DNA of 64,000 nucleotides, taken from contig CP073276.1 in the NCBI GenBank assembly GCA_038561985.1, positions 2,604,001 through 2,668,000 of the forward strand. Reading direction: 5' to 3'. Below, in pieces: positions 7,969 through 17,031 of the stretch (its first letter is position 1; every line of letters starts with the position of its first letter). Origin of the DNA: Petrimonas sulfuriphila (GTDB taxonomy: Bacteria > Bacteroidota > Bacteroidia > Bacteroidales > Dysgonomonadaceae). The notes under the pieces are model-generated. The model ran no database searches. It was not told the origin of the DNA and worked only from the letters and a program-made list of their open reading frames with translations. The translations under genes and the position numbers were made by a program.

Positions 7969-9759
7969 ATGAGTACATCAACCATTTCTGAACGATTAAT
8001 CGCCATAAGAAATTTTATGGAAGCAGCCAAGCTGGATGCATTTATAATTCCCAGTACCGATGCGCATTTGAGCGAGTACCCGCCGAAAAGGTGGGAGTCA
8101 CGCAAGTGGATAAGCGGATTTACCGGTTCTGCCGGAACAGCTGTTGTGACCAAGAAAAGAGCCGGTGTCTGGACAGATTCGAGGTATTTTCTTCAGGCAG
8201 CTGACGAGTTGGAGGGGACGGGTTTTGACTTGTTTAAAATGGGACAACCCGGCACACCTGAAATGACCGCATGGATCGTTGAACAGGTAGGTAAGGGTGG
8301 AACAGTAGGAATCGATGGGCTTGTTTATGCCGCATCCGATGCCAAAGCATTGAGATCCGCGTTGGAAGCTAAAGATATACGGCTGGAGACCACACTCGAC
8401 CCGTTCGCTGAAGTGTGGAAAGACCGTCCGGAAATTCCCGGGAACAAGGTTTTTCTTTTGTCTGAAGAGATCACCGGAGAATCCACTAAAAGCAAGATCG
8501 AGAGAATCCATGACGAACTCGACAGATTGGGTGCCGACGGGTTAATTGCTGTTACCCTGGATGCCGTAGCCTGGATTTTTAATATGCGCGGCAGCGATGT
8601 TGATTTTAATCCGGTGGCTGTTGCCTATGGCTACGTATCAAAAAAAGAAAGCGTACTTTTTGTAGATGAAGAAAAACTGGACGACCTTACCAAAAATACT
8701 CTCTTGAAACAAGGAGTGAAAATTGACGATTACGACCGGGTTTTCAGCTATGTCGCCAATTTACCCGAAAACACTGCCGTTTGCCTTACTGGCCATAAAA
8801 TCAATTACAAGTTGTACCAGACCCTTTCGGCAACGTGCAGGATCATCGACGTTCCCTCGCCGGTGGACTTGATGAAAGCCGTTAAGAATGAAACTGAACT
8901 CAACGGATTCCGCCATGCCATGGTTAAAGACGGGGTGGCTTTGGTGAAGTTCTTTATGTGGCTCGAAAAAGCGGTGCCCGAAGGAAGCGTAACGGAAATT
9001 ACGGTAGATGAAAAGTTACGTGAATTTCGTTCACAACAGGAATTGTTTGTGGGTGAGAGCTTTTCAACCATAGCGGGATATGCCCGGAACGGAGCCGTTA
9101 TCCATTATCGCGCCCAACCCGACACTTGCCTTAAAATAGAGCCAAAAGGTTTGTTGCTGATCGATTCCGGTGGCCAATACAAGGACGGTACCACCGATAT
9201 CACCCGTACGGTAGCCGTGGGTAAACTTACTAAACAAATGAGGGAGGATTACACCAACGTACTGAAAGGACATATCGGTATTGCAACGGTAGTTTACCCC
9301 GAAGGAACGCGGGGTTCGCAACTCGACGTTCTCGCTCGTAAAGCGTTGTGGGATAATTGCCAGACCTACTGGCACGGAACAGGACATGGCATCGGACATT
9401 TTCTCAATGTGCACGAAGGGCCCCAGAACATTCGTCTCGAGGAAAACCCAACGGTTTTGAAGGTGGGTATGGTCACCTCCAATGAACCGGGCATTTATCG
9501 CACCAACGAATACGGGATCCGGATCGAGAACCTTATTGTTACACAAGAATATAATAAAACAGAAGATTTCGGTACATTCTATAATTTTGAAACCATCACG
9601 CTTTGCCCGATTGACACCAAACCCATAGTGAAGAAATTACTGACAAAAAAAGAGATCAAGTGGCTCAACTCATACCACGAAATGGTATACAGTAAGTTAA
9701 AGAAACACTTGAATAAAACAGAAAAAGAGTGGTTGAAGGAAAAGACACGGCCTATTTAA
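7969..9759 (+). CDS. Xaa-Pro aminopeptidase (M24B family)
   Basis: Releases N-terminal residues preceding proline. From this ATG the protein has 596 residues, close to the usual length of this three-domain bacterial/eukaryotic-type aminopeptidase P; an upstream ATG at 7951 and a GTG at 7939 are also in frame. Two creatinase-like N-terminal domains precede the pita-bread metallopeptidase domain. Metal ligands appear in IDSGGQYKDGTTDITRT (two Asp), the GTGHGIGHFLNVHEGP histidines, SNEPGIYR (Glu) and the late RIENLI (Glu). The opening IIPSTDAHLSEY is characteristic of the family. It is a monocistron with its own promoter region shared with folB. Confidence 0.93.
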   Translation: MSTSTISERLIAIRNFMEAAKLDAFIIPSTDAHLSEYPPKRWESRKWISGFTGSAGTAVVTKKRAGVWTDSRYFLQAADELEGTGFDLFKMGQPGTPEMTAWIVEQVGKGGTVGIDGLVYAASDAKALRSALEAKDIRLETTLDPFAEVWKDRPEIPGNKVFLLSEEITGESTKSKIERIHDELDRLGADGLIAVTLDAVAWIFNMRGSDVDFNPVAVAYGYVSKKESVLFVDEEKLDDLTKNTLLKQGVKIDDYDRVFSYVANLPENTAVCLTGHKINYKLYQTLSATCRIIDVPSPVDLMKAVKNETELNGFRHAMVKDGVALVKFFMWLEKAVPEGSVTEITVDEKLREFRSQQELFVGESFSTIAGYARNGAVIHYRAQPDTCLKIEPKGLLLIDSGGQYKDGTTDITRTVAVGKLTKQMREDYTNVLKGHIGIATVVYPEGTRGSQLDVLARKALWDNCQTYWHGTGHGIGHFLNVHEGPQNIRLEENPTVLKVGMVTSNEPGIYRTNEYGIRIENLIVTQEYNKTEDFGTFYNFETITLCPIDTKPIVKKLLTKKEIKWLNSYHEMVYSKLKKHLNKTEKEWLKEKTRPI

Positions 9760-9774
9760 ATTGGGGTTGGTGGT

Positions 9775-9805
9775 TTGAAAGTTAAGATCGGAAGTTGAAA
9801 GTTAA
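9775..9805 (+). repeat. Short direct repeat TTGAAAGTTAA
   Basis: The 11-mer TTGAAAGTTAA occurs at 9775-9785 and again at 9795-9805, a period of 20 bases, in the gap between the aminopeptidase and the hexapeptide-repeat protein genes. It has no evident hairpin or promoter match. Confidence 0.6.
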
Positions 9806-9822
9806 TAACCCATACATTTAAT

Positions 9823-10341
9823 ATGGCAATAATAAAATCAGTTCGCGGACTCACCCCGGAAATTGGCGATAATACTTTTTTAGCAGAAACGGCGGTTGTT
9901 ATCGGTGACGTTGTGATGGGCAAGGATTGTAGTATCTGGTACGGAGCCGTGTTACGGGGCGATGTCAATTCCATTCGCCTGGGGGATCGTGTGAATGTAC
10001 AGGATGGAGCGGTTATTCATACGCTTTATGAAAAATCGGTTTCTATCCTTGGCAGCGATGTGTCGGTTGGACATAACGCTATCATTCACGGCGCAACAAT
10101 CGAAAACGGTGCACTAATCGGGATGGGAGCTATTATCCTTGATCATGCCGTGGTGGGTGAGGGTGCCATTATAGCAGCCGGCGCACTTGTCTTGAGCGGC
10201 ACGCAAGTGGAGCCCGGAAGCATTTATGCGGGTGTCCCGGCAAAATTTGTAAAGAAAGTAGATCCCGGACAATCGAAAGAGATGAATCAAAAAATAGCAG
10301 CTAATTACTTGATGTATTCGGGGTGGTATAAAGAGTTATAA
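9823..10341 (+). CDS. Gamma-carbonic anhydrase-like left-handed beta-helix protein
   Basis: 172 residues of hexapeptide repeats (I-G-D-x-x-x-G type) forming a left-handed beta helix, the YrdA/PaaY/gamma-carbonic anhydrase family. Candidate metal histidines appear in VIHTLYE, VGHNAIIHG and LDHAVV, the His-His-His pattern of gamma-class enzymes. Carbonic anhydrase activity is plausible, but many homologues are inactive or act on other substrates. It ends four bases before the drug exporter gene, suggesting co-transcription, though no functional link is obvious. Confidence 0.88.
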   Translation: MAIIKSVRGLTPEIGDNTFLAETAVVIGDVVMGKDCSIWYGAVLRGDVNSIRLGDRVNVQDGAVIHTLYEKSVSILGSDVSVGHNAIIHGATIENGALIGMGAIILDHAVVGEGAIIAAGALVLSGTQVEPGSIYAGVPAKFVKKVDPGQSKEMNQKIAANYLMYSGWYKEL

Positions 10342-10345
10342 ACAC

Positions 10346-11725
10346 ATGTCCTGGTCAAAAAAACAATTGTCCACGTTGATTACCGTTTCCATTACCTCGT
10401 TCATGGGAACGTTTCTGATATCATCCATTAATATTGCCTTGCCTGCTATTGAAAAAAGTTTCGCGCTTAATGCCGTTTCACTCAGCTGGATCATTACCGG
10501 CTTTTTAGTGGCCACCGGTATGTTTCTTCTGCCAGTAGGTAAGCTGGGCGATATTTCGGGCAATGTACGACTCTTTAAGTTGGGACTGATCGTTTTTACG
10601 CTTGCGTCGATGTTATGCGCAATTTCGCCTTCAGGCATCTGGCTTATCGCTGCCCGTTTTGTACAAGGTGTAGGGTCGGCTTTTACCAGTACCACCGGAC
10701 AGGCTATCCTGGTAGCTAATTTCCCTGCTCGTAACCGTGGACAGGTGATAGGTATTTCAGTGGCGTCGGTTTACACCGGGTTGGCAACAGGTCCGTTTAT
10801 CGGAGGATTTTTAACACAGGCCTTGGGCTGGCATTCGTTGTTCTATGTGGCAGCTGTTCTGGGAATATTGTCTACGGCCATAGCTTTTTCTTTTCTGGAA
10901 AAAGATGTGGCTGTTCATGGAGGCGAAAAGAAAATTGATTTACGGGGGACGTTTGTGTTTATGCCGGGTTTAATAGCGTTAGTTTACGGTTCATCGCATA
11001 TCCCCTCCAGTTCCGGTTGGGCTCTTATGGCTTTTGGTATCATCCTGTTGGCCCTGTTCTGGATAATTGAGAGCCGGGTGGTTTACCCTATGTTTGAGAC
11101 ACGTCTTTTTACGCACAATAAGCTTTTTGGCTTTTCTAACCTGGCGGCTCTAATCAATTATACGGCTACCTCTGCCATTGTGTTTTTCCTGAGCCTCTAT
11201 CTGCAAAAAATCCAGGGGCTGTCACCCCGTGATGCGGGTGCGGTCATTATAGCCCAACCGGTTATGATGGCACTGTTCTCGCCCGTAGTGGGCCGCCTTT
11301 CCGACAAAATCCAGCCGCGTTACTTTGCAACGCTAGGGATGGCAATGTGTTCGGCTGGATTATTCGCCATGTCTTTTTTCACTGCTGCAACTCCGTTATG
11401 GTTAATTGTTTCGATATTGATTTGGGAAGGGCTTGGCTTTGCCTTTTTCTCATCGCCCAATATGAATACCATTATGAGTTCAGTGGATAAGAGCCGTTAC
11501 GGTCAGGCATCAGGGACAGCATCTTCGATGCGTATTTTTGGACAAATTGCAGGAATGACTATCGTCACGTTCTTTTTTGCTTTCTATTTTGGAAGCAACA
11601 CCGTGACAGAGGTTACCGACACTGTTTTTCTTACTGCCATGAAATGGGGTTTCATAACCTTTACTCTGATCAGCCTGGTGGGAATTTATTTTTCATTTAC
11701 ACGAGGCAATGTGGAGAGACAATAA
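10346..11725 (+). CDS. MFS multidrug exporter, DHA2 (14-helix) type
   Basis: 459 residues, almost wholly hydrophobic, with about 14 membrane helices. The first helix region SFMGTFLISSINIALPAIEKSF and the following LSWIITGFLVATGMFLLPVGKLGD match the DHA2 family (EmrB/QacA-like) motif A region, and a motif C-like GLATGPFIGGFL follows. It probably exports toxic organic compounds by proton antiport. No MFP (EmrA-like) partner is beside it. It converges with exuT (nine-base gap). Confidence 0.88.
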   Translation: MSWSKKQLSTLITVSITSFMGTFLISSINIALPAIEKSFALNAVSLSWIITGFLVATGMFLLPVGKLGDISGNVRLFKLGLIVFTLASMLCAISPSGIWLIAARFVQGVGSAFTSTTGQAILVANFPARNRGQVIGISVASVYTGLATGPFIGGFLTQALGWHSLFYVAAVLGILSTAIAFSFLEKDVAVHGGEKKIDLRGTFVFMPGLIALVYGSSHIPSSSGWALMAFGIILLALFWIIESRVVYPMFETRLFTHNKLFGFSNLAALINYTATSAIVFFLSLYLQKIQGLSPRDAGAVIIAQPVMMALFSPVVGRLSDKIQPRYFATLGMAMCSAGLFAMSFFTAATPLWLIVSILIWEGLGFAFFSSPNMNTIMSSVDKSRYGQASGTASSMRIFGQIAGMTIVTFFFAFYFGSNTVTEVTDTVFLTAMKWGFITFTLISLVGIYFSFTRGNVERQ

Positions 11726-11734
11726 CCCCTTTTG

Positions 11735-13192
11735 TTACATATCTGTGATCAGTTGATACTTCGGAACCAATGACTTCATGATGGTCCATCCTAAGAGATA
11801 GGCTACGGCACAGAAGATGAAGATGATGAAATATCCCGATTCAATTCCTTCATAACCCAAGAATTTCAAGTTGGTGTTGGCTGCATGATCGAACAGTACG
11901 CCGGAGCTCTTGTTGATGAAGAAGGAACCCACACCTCCTGCCATACCACCGATACCGGTGATGGTTCCCACCGCATGTTTCGGAAACATGTCACTCACGG
12001 TGGTGAAGATGTTGGCCGACCAGGACTGGTGTGCGGCAGCAGCGATACCGATAATGATTACCGGCAGCCAGACCGAGAAACCTCCCAGTGGCTGTGCCAG
12101 CAGGATCAGCAGGGGGAAAAAGGCGAAGAGCAACATGGCACGCATGCGCCCCTGATAAGGGTCCAGCTTTTTCTTTTCCATGAAATAGGCCGGGAAATAG
12201 CCGGCTGCAAAAACCGATATCATGGAGATGGCATACACCACAAATACGTGGGGTGCGCTCTGAGTGGAGTCAAGACCGTAAACTGAACTGAGGTATGCCG
12301 GTATCCAGAACAGCAGGAACCACCATACTCCATCAGTAAGGAATTTACCCACAGCGAACGACCAGGTTTGTTTGTATTTGAATGCTTTGTTGAAGGAGAC
12401 TTTCTTGCCGGCATTCTCATCGGCCTTCACCCTTCCTTCTGTAGCGTCGGTCGCATCATCCTGGTTGATATAGGCCAACTCGAGGGTATTCACTTTTTTA
12501 CTCTTTTCCGGTTTGTGGTAAATAAATACCCAGAAGCCCATCCATATGAAGCCAAGGGCACCGATCACGATGAAGGCCATTTCCCAGCCCCATGCTTTTG
12601 CAATGAAAGGAATGGTGAGGGGGGCCAACAGAGCACCTATCTGTGCACCCGAGTTGAAGATACTGGTGGCATAAGCCCTGTCTTTCTTGGGGAAGTACTC
12701 GGCGGTGGCCTTGATGGCGGCGGGGAAGTTGCCTGCCTCGCCGATGGCCAGTACCAGTCGCGCAAACACGAAGAGGGTGACACTCACGGAAACCACCAGC
12801 GATACGTCTCCTACTGTGCCGATAGCCTGACGTGCACCGTGGAAGCTCATGGTCCACTCGCCTGCAGTAATACCGGCAGTCAAGAGGCCGCAGAAAGCGT
12901 GCATCACCGCACCGAACGACCATACACCGATGGCCCAGAGAAAACCCTTCTTGGTATCCATCCAGTCGATAAATTTACCGGCGAAGAGCATCGATACGGC
13001 ATAAAAAATGGAGAAGAGCCCCGTGATGGTACCGTAGTCACTGTTGGTCCAGTGGAACTCCGGTGCGATAAAGTCGGCCCAAGTCAGTGACAGTACCTGC
13101 CTGTCGAGGTAGTTCACTGTGGTGGCCATAAACAGCATCACAACGATGGTCCACCGGTGATTGGTCATCTTTCCTGTTTGTAGATTACTCAT
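11735..13192 (-). CDS. exuT: Hexuronate (galacturonate/glucuronate) MFS transporter
   Basis: 485 residues, about 12 membrane helices, anion:cation symporter branch of the MFS. The opening FMATTVNYLDRQVLSLTWADF is the ExuT/GudP-type N-terminus. It takes up hexuronates for UxaC and UxaE encoded upstream on the same strand. The base composition differs strongly from its neighbours: two 60-base lines counted by hand (12061 and 12721) are each 38/60 GC, against 22/60 in lines 11641 (DHA2 gene) and 14041 (uxaE). This suggests recent acquisition or recombination. The gene itself appears intact. Confidence 0.92.
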   Translation of the reverse strand: MSNLQTGKMTNHRWTIVVMLFMATTVNYLDRQVLSLTWADFIAPEFHWTNSDYGTITGLFSIFYAVSMLFAGKFIDWMDTKKGFLWAIGVWSFGAVMHAFCGLLTAGITAGEWTMSFHGARQAIGTVGDVSLVVSVSVTLFVFARLVLAIGEAGNFPAAIKATAEYFPKKDRAYATSIFNSGAQIGALLAPLTIPFIAKAWGWEMAFIVIGALGFIWMGFWVFIYHKPEKSKKVNTLELAYINQDDATDATEGRVKADENAGKKVSFNKAFKYKQTWSFAVGKFLTDGVWWFLLFWIPAYLSSVYGLDSTQSAPHVFVVYAISMISVFAAGYFPAYFMEKKKLDPYQGRMRAMLLFAFFPLLILLAQPLGGFSVWLPVIIIGIAAAAHQSWSANIFTTVSDMFPKHAVGTITGIGGMAGGVGSFFINKSSGVLFDHAANTNLKFLGYEGIESGYFIIFIFCAVAYLLGWTIMKSLVPKYQLITDM

Positions 13193-13223
13193 GATTTATT
13201 TCTGTTATTAAGTTAATGAATGA

Positions 13224-13430
13224 TTATCTGTTGTTCCGAATGATGGCCAGTCCCTGGCGGCATAATACGGAGATTTTTCCCCACTCGCCTGCTTCGATCA
13301 CTTCTTCCGGGAAGAGGTTGGAACCCATTTCCACGGCGGTGACACTGGCCTTGGACCAGACGATGAGGTTATTCGATTGAATAAATCGCCGGTATCCGGG
13401 GGTGGCTAACCGCAACATGATCTTCCCTGG
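13224..13430 (-). pseudogene. eda: 3' remnant of KDPG aldolase gene (eda)
   Basis: The readable frame (ATG at 13416-13418, 64 codons) matches only the C-terminal quarter of 2-keto-3-deoxy-6-phosphogluconate aldolase: NNLIVWSKASVTAVEMGSNL followed by FPEEVIEAGEW and a closing helix. The family is normally about 210-220 residues. The Schiff-base lysine, catalytic glutamate and the first three quarters of the TIM barrel are missing. In the same frame a TAA stop lies just upstream (near 13434), so this is not a start misassignment. The composition is GC-rich like exuT (30/60 and 32/60 in lines 13261 and 13321). KDPG cleavage is the last step of the hexuronate pathway, so the remnant is in its expected operon position. 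A functional eda must be elsewhere. Confidence 0.8.
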
Positions 13431-13483
13431 AGGTTACGACTTTTTGCATGAAATTTTAAGTATTTATGTGACGTTAATTACGT

Positions 13484-14731
13484 TTATAAATTGAAAAGCC
13501 TTTTCAGGTGCCTGTCATAAATGTTTTCTTCCACGCAGGATCCGATTATGTCTGCATATTGTTTAAGTGCATCGGTGTATTCATTTTCCAATTCTGCAGC
13601 TACTTTATAAGCTACGTGAATGAGTTGTCGGAAGTTGGAATTGTAGTCGGGATGTCCAGGGATATGGCGCAATGTGTTCGCGAATTTTTCACTCGACCAT
13701 CGGTTAACTTCCTCCACAGAAGGAAGTTTAGTGGAGTCTATATCAATGACATCAGCGTAAGGCGCACACAGTTCGTCTTTCCGGTTGTATGAACCGGCAT
13801 AAATCTTTTTGGCCAGCGCCAATGCTTCACCTCCAGCCACTGCCAGGCCTATGACTTCTTCGAGCCACGTGGTCCCGGCCGTCTTCAGGTGTAATCCCTT
13901 ATCGTACTTGCGTATTATTTTTGCCATTATCGGATAAATGGAGAATTTATCACTGCCGGAGTGAACGCTCAATTTCAGTTCTTCGGGAAGCCCGAATTCT
14001 TTTACTGCAAAATCAATTACCAGCACATCTTCTTCGAATTCCTTTTCAAATTGAGTCAAATCTCCCACATAATCAACACCTTTATTGAAACGTCCGGTAA
14101 ATTTTGGCGCAATGGTCTGAGCAGGAACACCCTTGTCTGCCAGCATCTTAAGAATAAAAAGCATTTCGACAGGGGTTTGTGGCGATTCCACTTCATCCAT
14201 CGATACTTCCGTGATAAAATTGTTTGCACCCTTTTCGTTTTTCAGGAAAGTGTAAATGTCGGCTGCCTGCTGAGTGGCAGCTAAAAATTTACAGGCAATA
14301 TTTCTCAGTAAATCTTCGGTTATCTGAAGGGGCATACTCATACCCGGTATGCTTAATTTCCCCAGGTATTTTTTGCAGGAAGATAAAAATCGGTTCACTT
14401 CTTCTTCAGAACTTTGTTTACCGATAAACGATGCGACATCCAGTGTGAAAAAATCAGCAGATGCAACAAAAGGCCCTACTGTGTTGAGGTTAATATGATC
14501 GGCATCGACAAAGTATTTACCTGTAAAATTAAGGTTTTGCGCGGCGGAATCGGCTTCTTTTCTAACGTCTTCCGGCTTTGAATGTACGTAAATGTGCTCC
14601 CTGTTCGATTTATTCCATACGGGACTAATGTTAACTCCTTTGCTGTTTGCCTTTATTATGGCTCTCAACTGTGCTTCTCCCTGATGAGAAAACCGGTCAC
14701 CGGTTCCGATACTGAATTTTTCTAGTTTCAT
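13484..14731 (-). CDS. uxaE: Tagaturonate epimerase family protein
   Basis: 415 residues of the UxaE (tagaturonate/fructuronate epimerase) family first described in Thermotoga. FSIGTGDRFSHQGEAQLRAI near the N-terminus and YFVDADHINL (about 93-102) are the conserved phosphate- and metal-site regions; later KLSVHSGSDKFSIYP and GLHLKTAGTTWLEE complete the barrel. In such pathways it converts tagaturonate to fructuronate, bypassing altronate oxidoreductase and dehydratase. It is shorter than the Thermotoga enzyme. It sits between uxaC and the eda remnant on one strand, which fits a galacturonate/glucuronate operon. The role is by family and context, and the direction of the reaction is inference. 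Confidence 0.85.
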   Translation of the reverse strand: MKLEKFSIGTGDRFSHQGEAQLRAIIKANSKGVNISPVWNKSNREHIYVHSKPEDVRKEADSAAQNLNFTGKYFVDADHINLNTVGPFVASADFFTLDVASFIGKQSSEEEVNRFLSSCKKYLGKLSIPGMSMPLQITEDLLRNIACKFLAATQQAADIYTFLKNEKGANNFITEVSMDEVESPQTPVEMLFILKMLADKGVPAQTIAPKFTGRFNKGVDYVGDLTQFEKEFEEDVLVIDFAVKEFGLPEELKLSVHSGSDKFSIYPIMAKIIRKYDKGLHLKTAGTTWLEEVIGLAVAGGEALALAKKIYAGSYNRKDELCAPYADVIDIDSTKLPSVEEVNRWSSEKFANTLRHIPGHPDYNSNFRQLIHVAYKVAAELENEYTDALKQYADIIGSCVEENIYDRHLKRLFNL

Positions 14732-14754
14732 GCGGTTATATGTTCATGTTTTTA

Positions 14755-16161
14755 TTAAAAGTCAAAGAATTTTTTTGCGTTGTAATAAGAGATGTTTTCT
14801 ACCATTTGTCCAAAAAGATCCATTTCTGATCTGGGCAATAAACCGTTTTCGATGTCATTTCCGATAAGGTTGCACAATATACGGCGGAAATATTCGTGCC
14901 GGGGATAGGAGAGGAAACTGCGCGAATCGGTAAGCATCCCTACAAACCTGCTTAACAGCCCCAAGTTGGATAATGAATTTATTTGTGCTTCCATGCCCGT
15001 TTTTTGGTCCAGGAACCACCACCCTGAGCCAAACTGCATCTTTCCTGCCACGGAGCCGTCCTGAAAATTCCCTATCATGGTCGCCAGCATGTCGTTATCC
15101 TTCGGGTTGAGATTGTAAATAATGGTTTTGGCCAATTTATTGTTTTTATCCAGCTGGTCAAAAAAGCGACTCATGGCTTTTGCTACATTGAAATCACCAA
15201 TGGAGTCGAATCCTGTGTCAGGTCCTAATTGATTAAATAATCGGGTGTTATTGTTGCGGATAGCTCCATAATGGAACTGCTGTGTCCAGCCTTTTTCCCA
15301 ATCCATAACAGCCCCTTCGTAGAGCATAGCCGATTTGAATTTAAGAACTTCTTCCTTTGATAATTCACTTCCTCCATACACTTTATCGAAAATGTTTTCT
15401 ATTTCTGCCGTCGTGTAAGGCTCGGCATAAAACTCCTCTACTCCGTGGTCGGATAACTTACAGCCGGCAGAAGCAAAGAAATCGTGACGATTTCTTAGTG
15501 CTTCAATTAAGTCGTTGAAATTGATAATGTTGATCCCCGATATTTCGGATAATTTTTCAACATAAGCCCTGTATTCAGTCGGCTTTTCTACGGCCATGGC
15601 TTTGTCCGGTCGCCAGGTAGGCAGGACCTTAATTTCAAAACCCTCGTTCTTTAAAGCTATGTGATGTTCCAGCGTATCGGCGGGGTCATCGGTTGTGCAA
15701 ACCACCTCGACGTCGTATCTTTTCATTAGCCCTCGAGCAGAGAATTCAGGGGTTCTGAGTTTTTCCGTACACGTATCGTAGATTCTTCTGGCCGATTCCG
15801 GGTTAAGTAATTCTTCCACACCAAAAGCCGTTTTCAACTCCAAGTGGGTCCAGTGATAGAGTGGGTTGCGCATGGTGTAGGGTACGGTTTCAGCCCATTT
15901 TTCAAATTTTTCCCAATCCGACGTGTCTTTACCTGTACAATAGCGTTCGTCAATTCCGTTGGTCCTCATGGCACGCCATTTATAATGATCGCCCTCAAGC
16001 CAGATTTGCCCTAGGTTGTCGAATTTCCGGTCAGCGGCAATATGCGCGGGATCCAGGTGACAGTGATAATCGATGATCGGTTGTTTTTTTGCGTGTTCGT
16101 GGTACAATTCCCTGGCGGTATCCGTTTGCAGGAGAAAATTTTTATGGATAAATCTTTTCAT
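14755..16161 (-). CDS. uxaC: Glucuronate isomerase (uronate isomerase)
   Basis: Isomerises D-glucuronate to fructuronate and D-galacturonate to tagaturonate. The ATG at 16161 gives 468 residues, the normal family length, beginning MKRFIHKNFLLQTDTARELY. An upstream in-frame ATG would add 24 unlikely residues. The amidohydrolase-fold motif IDYHCHLDP (about 30-38) holds the first metal histidines, and the conserved MLTDSRSFLSYPRHEYFRR lies near the C-terminus. It is the first gene of the minus-strand run uxaC-uxaE-(eda)-exuT. Confidence 0.96.
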   Translation of the reverse strand: MKRFIHKNFLLQTDTARELYHEHAKKQPIIDYHCHLDPAHIAADRKFDNLGQIWLEGDHYKWRAMRTNGIDERYCTGKDTSDWEKFEKWAETVPYTMRNPLYHWTHLELKTAFGVEELLNPESARRIYDTCTEKLRTPEFSARGLMKRYDVEVVCTTDDPADTLEHHIALKNEGFEIKVLPTWRPDKAMAVEKPTEYRAYVEKLSEISGINIINFNDLIEALRNRHDFFASAGCKLSDHGVEEFYAEPYTTAEIENIFDKVYGGSELSKEEVLKFKSAMLYEGAVMDWEKGWTQQFHYGAIRNNNTRLFNQLGPDTGFDSIGDFNVAKAMSRFFDQLDKNNKLAKTIIYNLNPKDNDMLATMIGNFQDGSVAGKMQFGSGWWFLDQKTGMEAQINSLSNLGLLSRFVGMLTDSRSFLSYPRHEYFRRILCNLIGNDIENGLLPRSEMDLFGQMVENISYYNAKKFFDF

Positions 16162-16273
16162 ACGGCGATATATTATTTGTTTACGTACACAGTCAATCTC
16201 ATAAAAGAGATTTAATTTTCCAAAATTAATCATTTATTTTAAGGTGGCAAGGAGGAGGATAATAAAAAATGGA

Positions 16274-16834
16274 TCATTCCTGCCCGTACGCTTTCTTTAT
16301 TCTGTCCACTTTCTCTTTTCGCTTGCGGGCTTTATAGTTCTGGATGGTGCGTATGGGATCAGCATCGAACCCGGAGTAGGGAGGAATGATTTTTCTGAGT
16401 TTATACAGCCATTCGGCAGAACCTTCGCCGATAGAAATTCCGGTACCGTAATCTCCACGGGTATATTGTACCCATTGCGTAATGCTGCGCGTATCTGGAA
16501 CGGCATTGAATTTCCCATTGGAATAATCAATTTTTGCACGGTTTAATTGACGGGTACCGATGTTTGTAACATTCAAGTTGAGATGAACTTCGTATTCTTC
16601 CGGCGGATGCAGTACTTGAATCTTATCGTATTGGGTGGGTAATTTTGTGGCAGGAGAAACTTTTAGTACTTCCTGGTTATCTTGCGGCAATACCTGAATG
16701 TTCGCGCGTTTGGGTTGATATTGTATCGGTTTCTGTTCGGGCACAGTTAGCGATTGACGAAGTTTTTTCTTCATTTCGTCGTTAAATTCCTGCGCGTTGA
16801 GTTTTGATGCTGCTGTCGCGGCAATAATGCACAA
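16274..16834 (-). CDS. Secreted protein of unknown function with doubtful start codon
   Basis: I do not recognise this protein. From the TTG at 16834 it has 186 residues: a hydrophobic stretch ending LNAQ (signal peptidase I-like), a basic, proline- and glutamine-rich middle, and a C-terminus rich in K/R. The signal peptide looks cut short at TTG. The open frame continues upstream through TKITFLFSL to an ACG at 16859-16861 and meets a stop only beyond that, with no ATG, GTG or other TTG. Either translation starts at TTG, or at a non-standard codon, or the original ATG has been lost. It follows uxaC without obvious relation. Confidence 0.65.
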   Translation of the reverse strand: MCIIAATAASKLNAQEFNDEMKKKLRQSLTVPEQKPIQYQPKRANIQVLPQDNQEVLKVSPATKLPTQYDKIQVLHPPEEYEVHLNLNVTNIGTRQLNRAKIDYSNGKFNAVPDTRSITQWVQYTRGDYGTGISIGEGSAEWLYKLRKIIPPYSGFDADPIRTIQNYKARKRKEKVDRIKKAYGQE

Positions 16835-17031
16835 AGAAAAGAGGAACGTTATTTTTGTCGTTTGCCCGATGCTAAAGCGTTAATTACGGTTCTACACAAC
16901 AGTAAGACGCATTTTAGCGAAAAACGCTGCACAAAAGATTGTTAAATATTTGCCGTAAAAAGTTAAGTTTCACAAAGTTCTGATCCGTTGTCTTGCTTAT
17001 CCTCCTGTTCCTCAGGACTTTTCTGTTGTAA

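Noticed and set aside
12368-13090. 240-codon plus-strand frame inside exuT
   Set aside because: Shadow of the GC-rich exuT gene on the other strand; low-complexity translation and no known domain.
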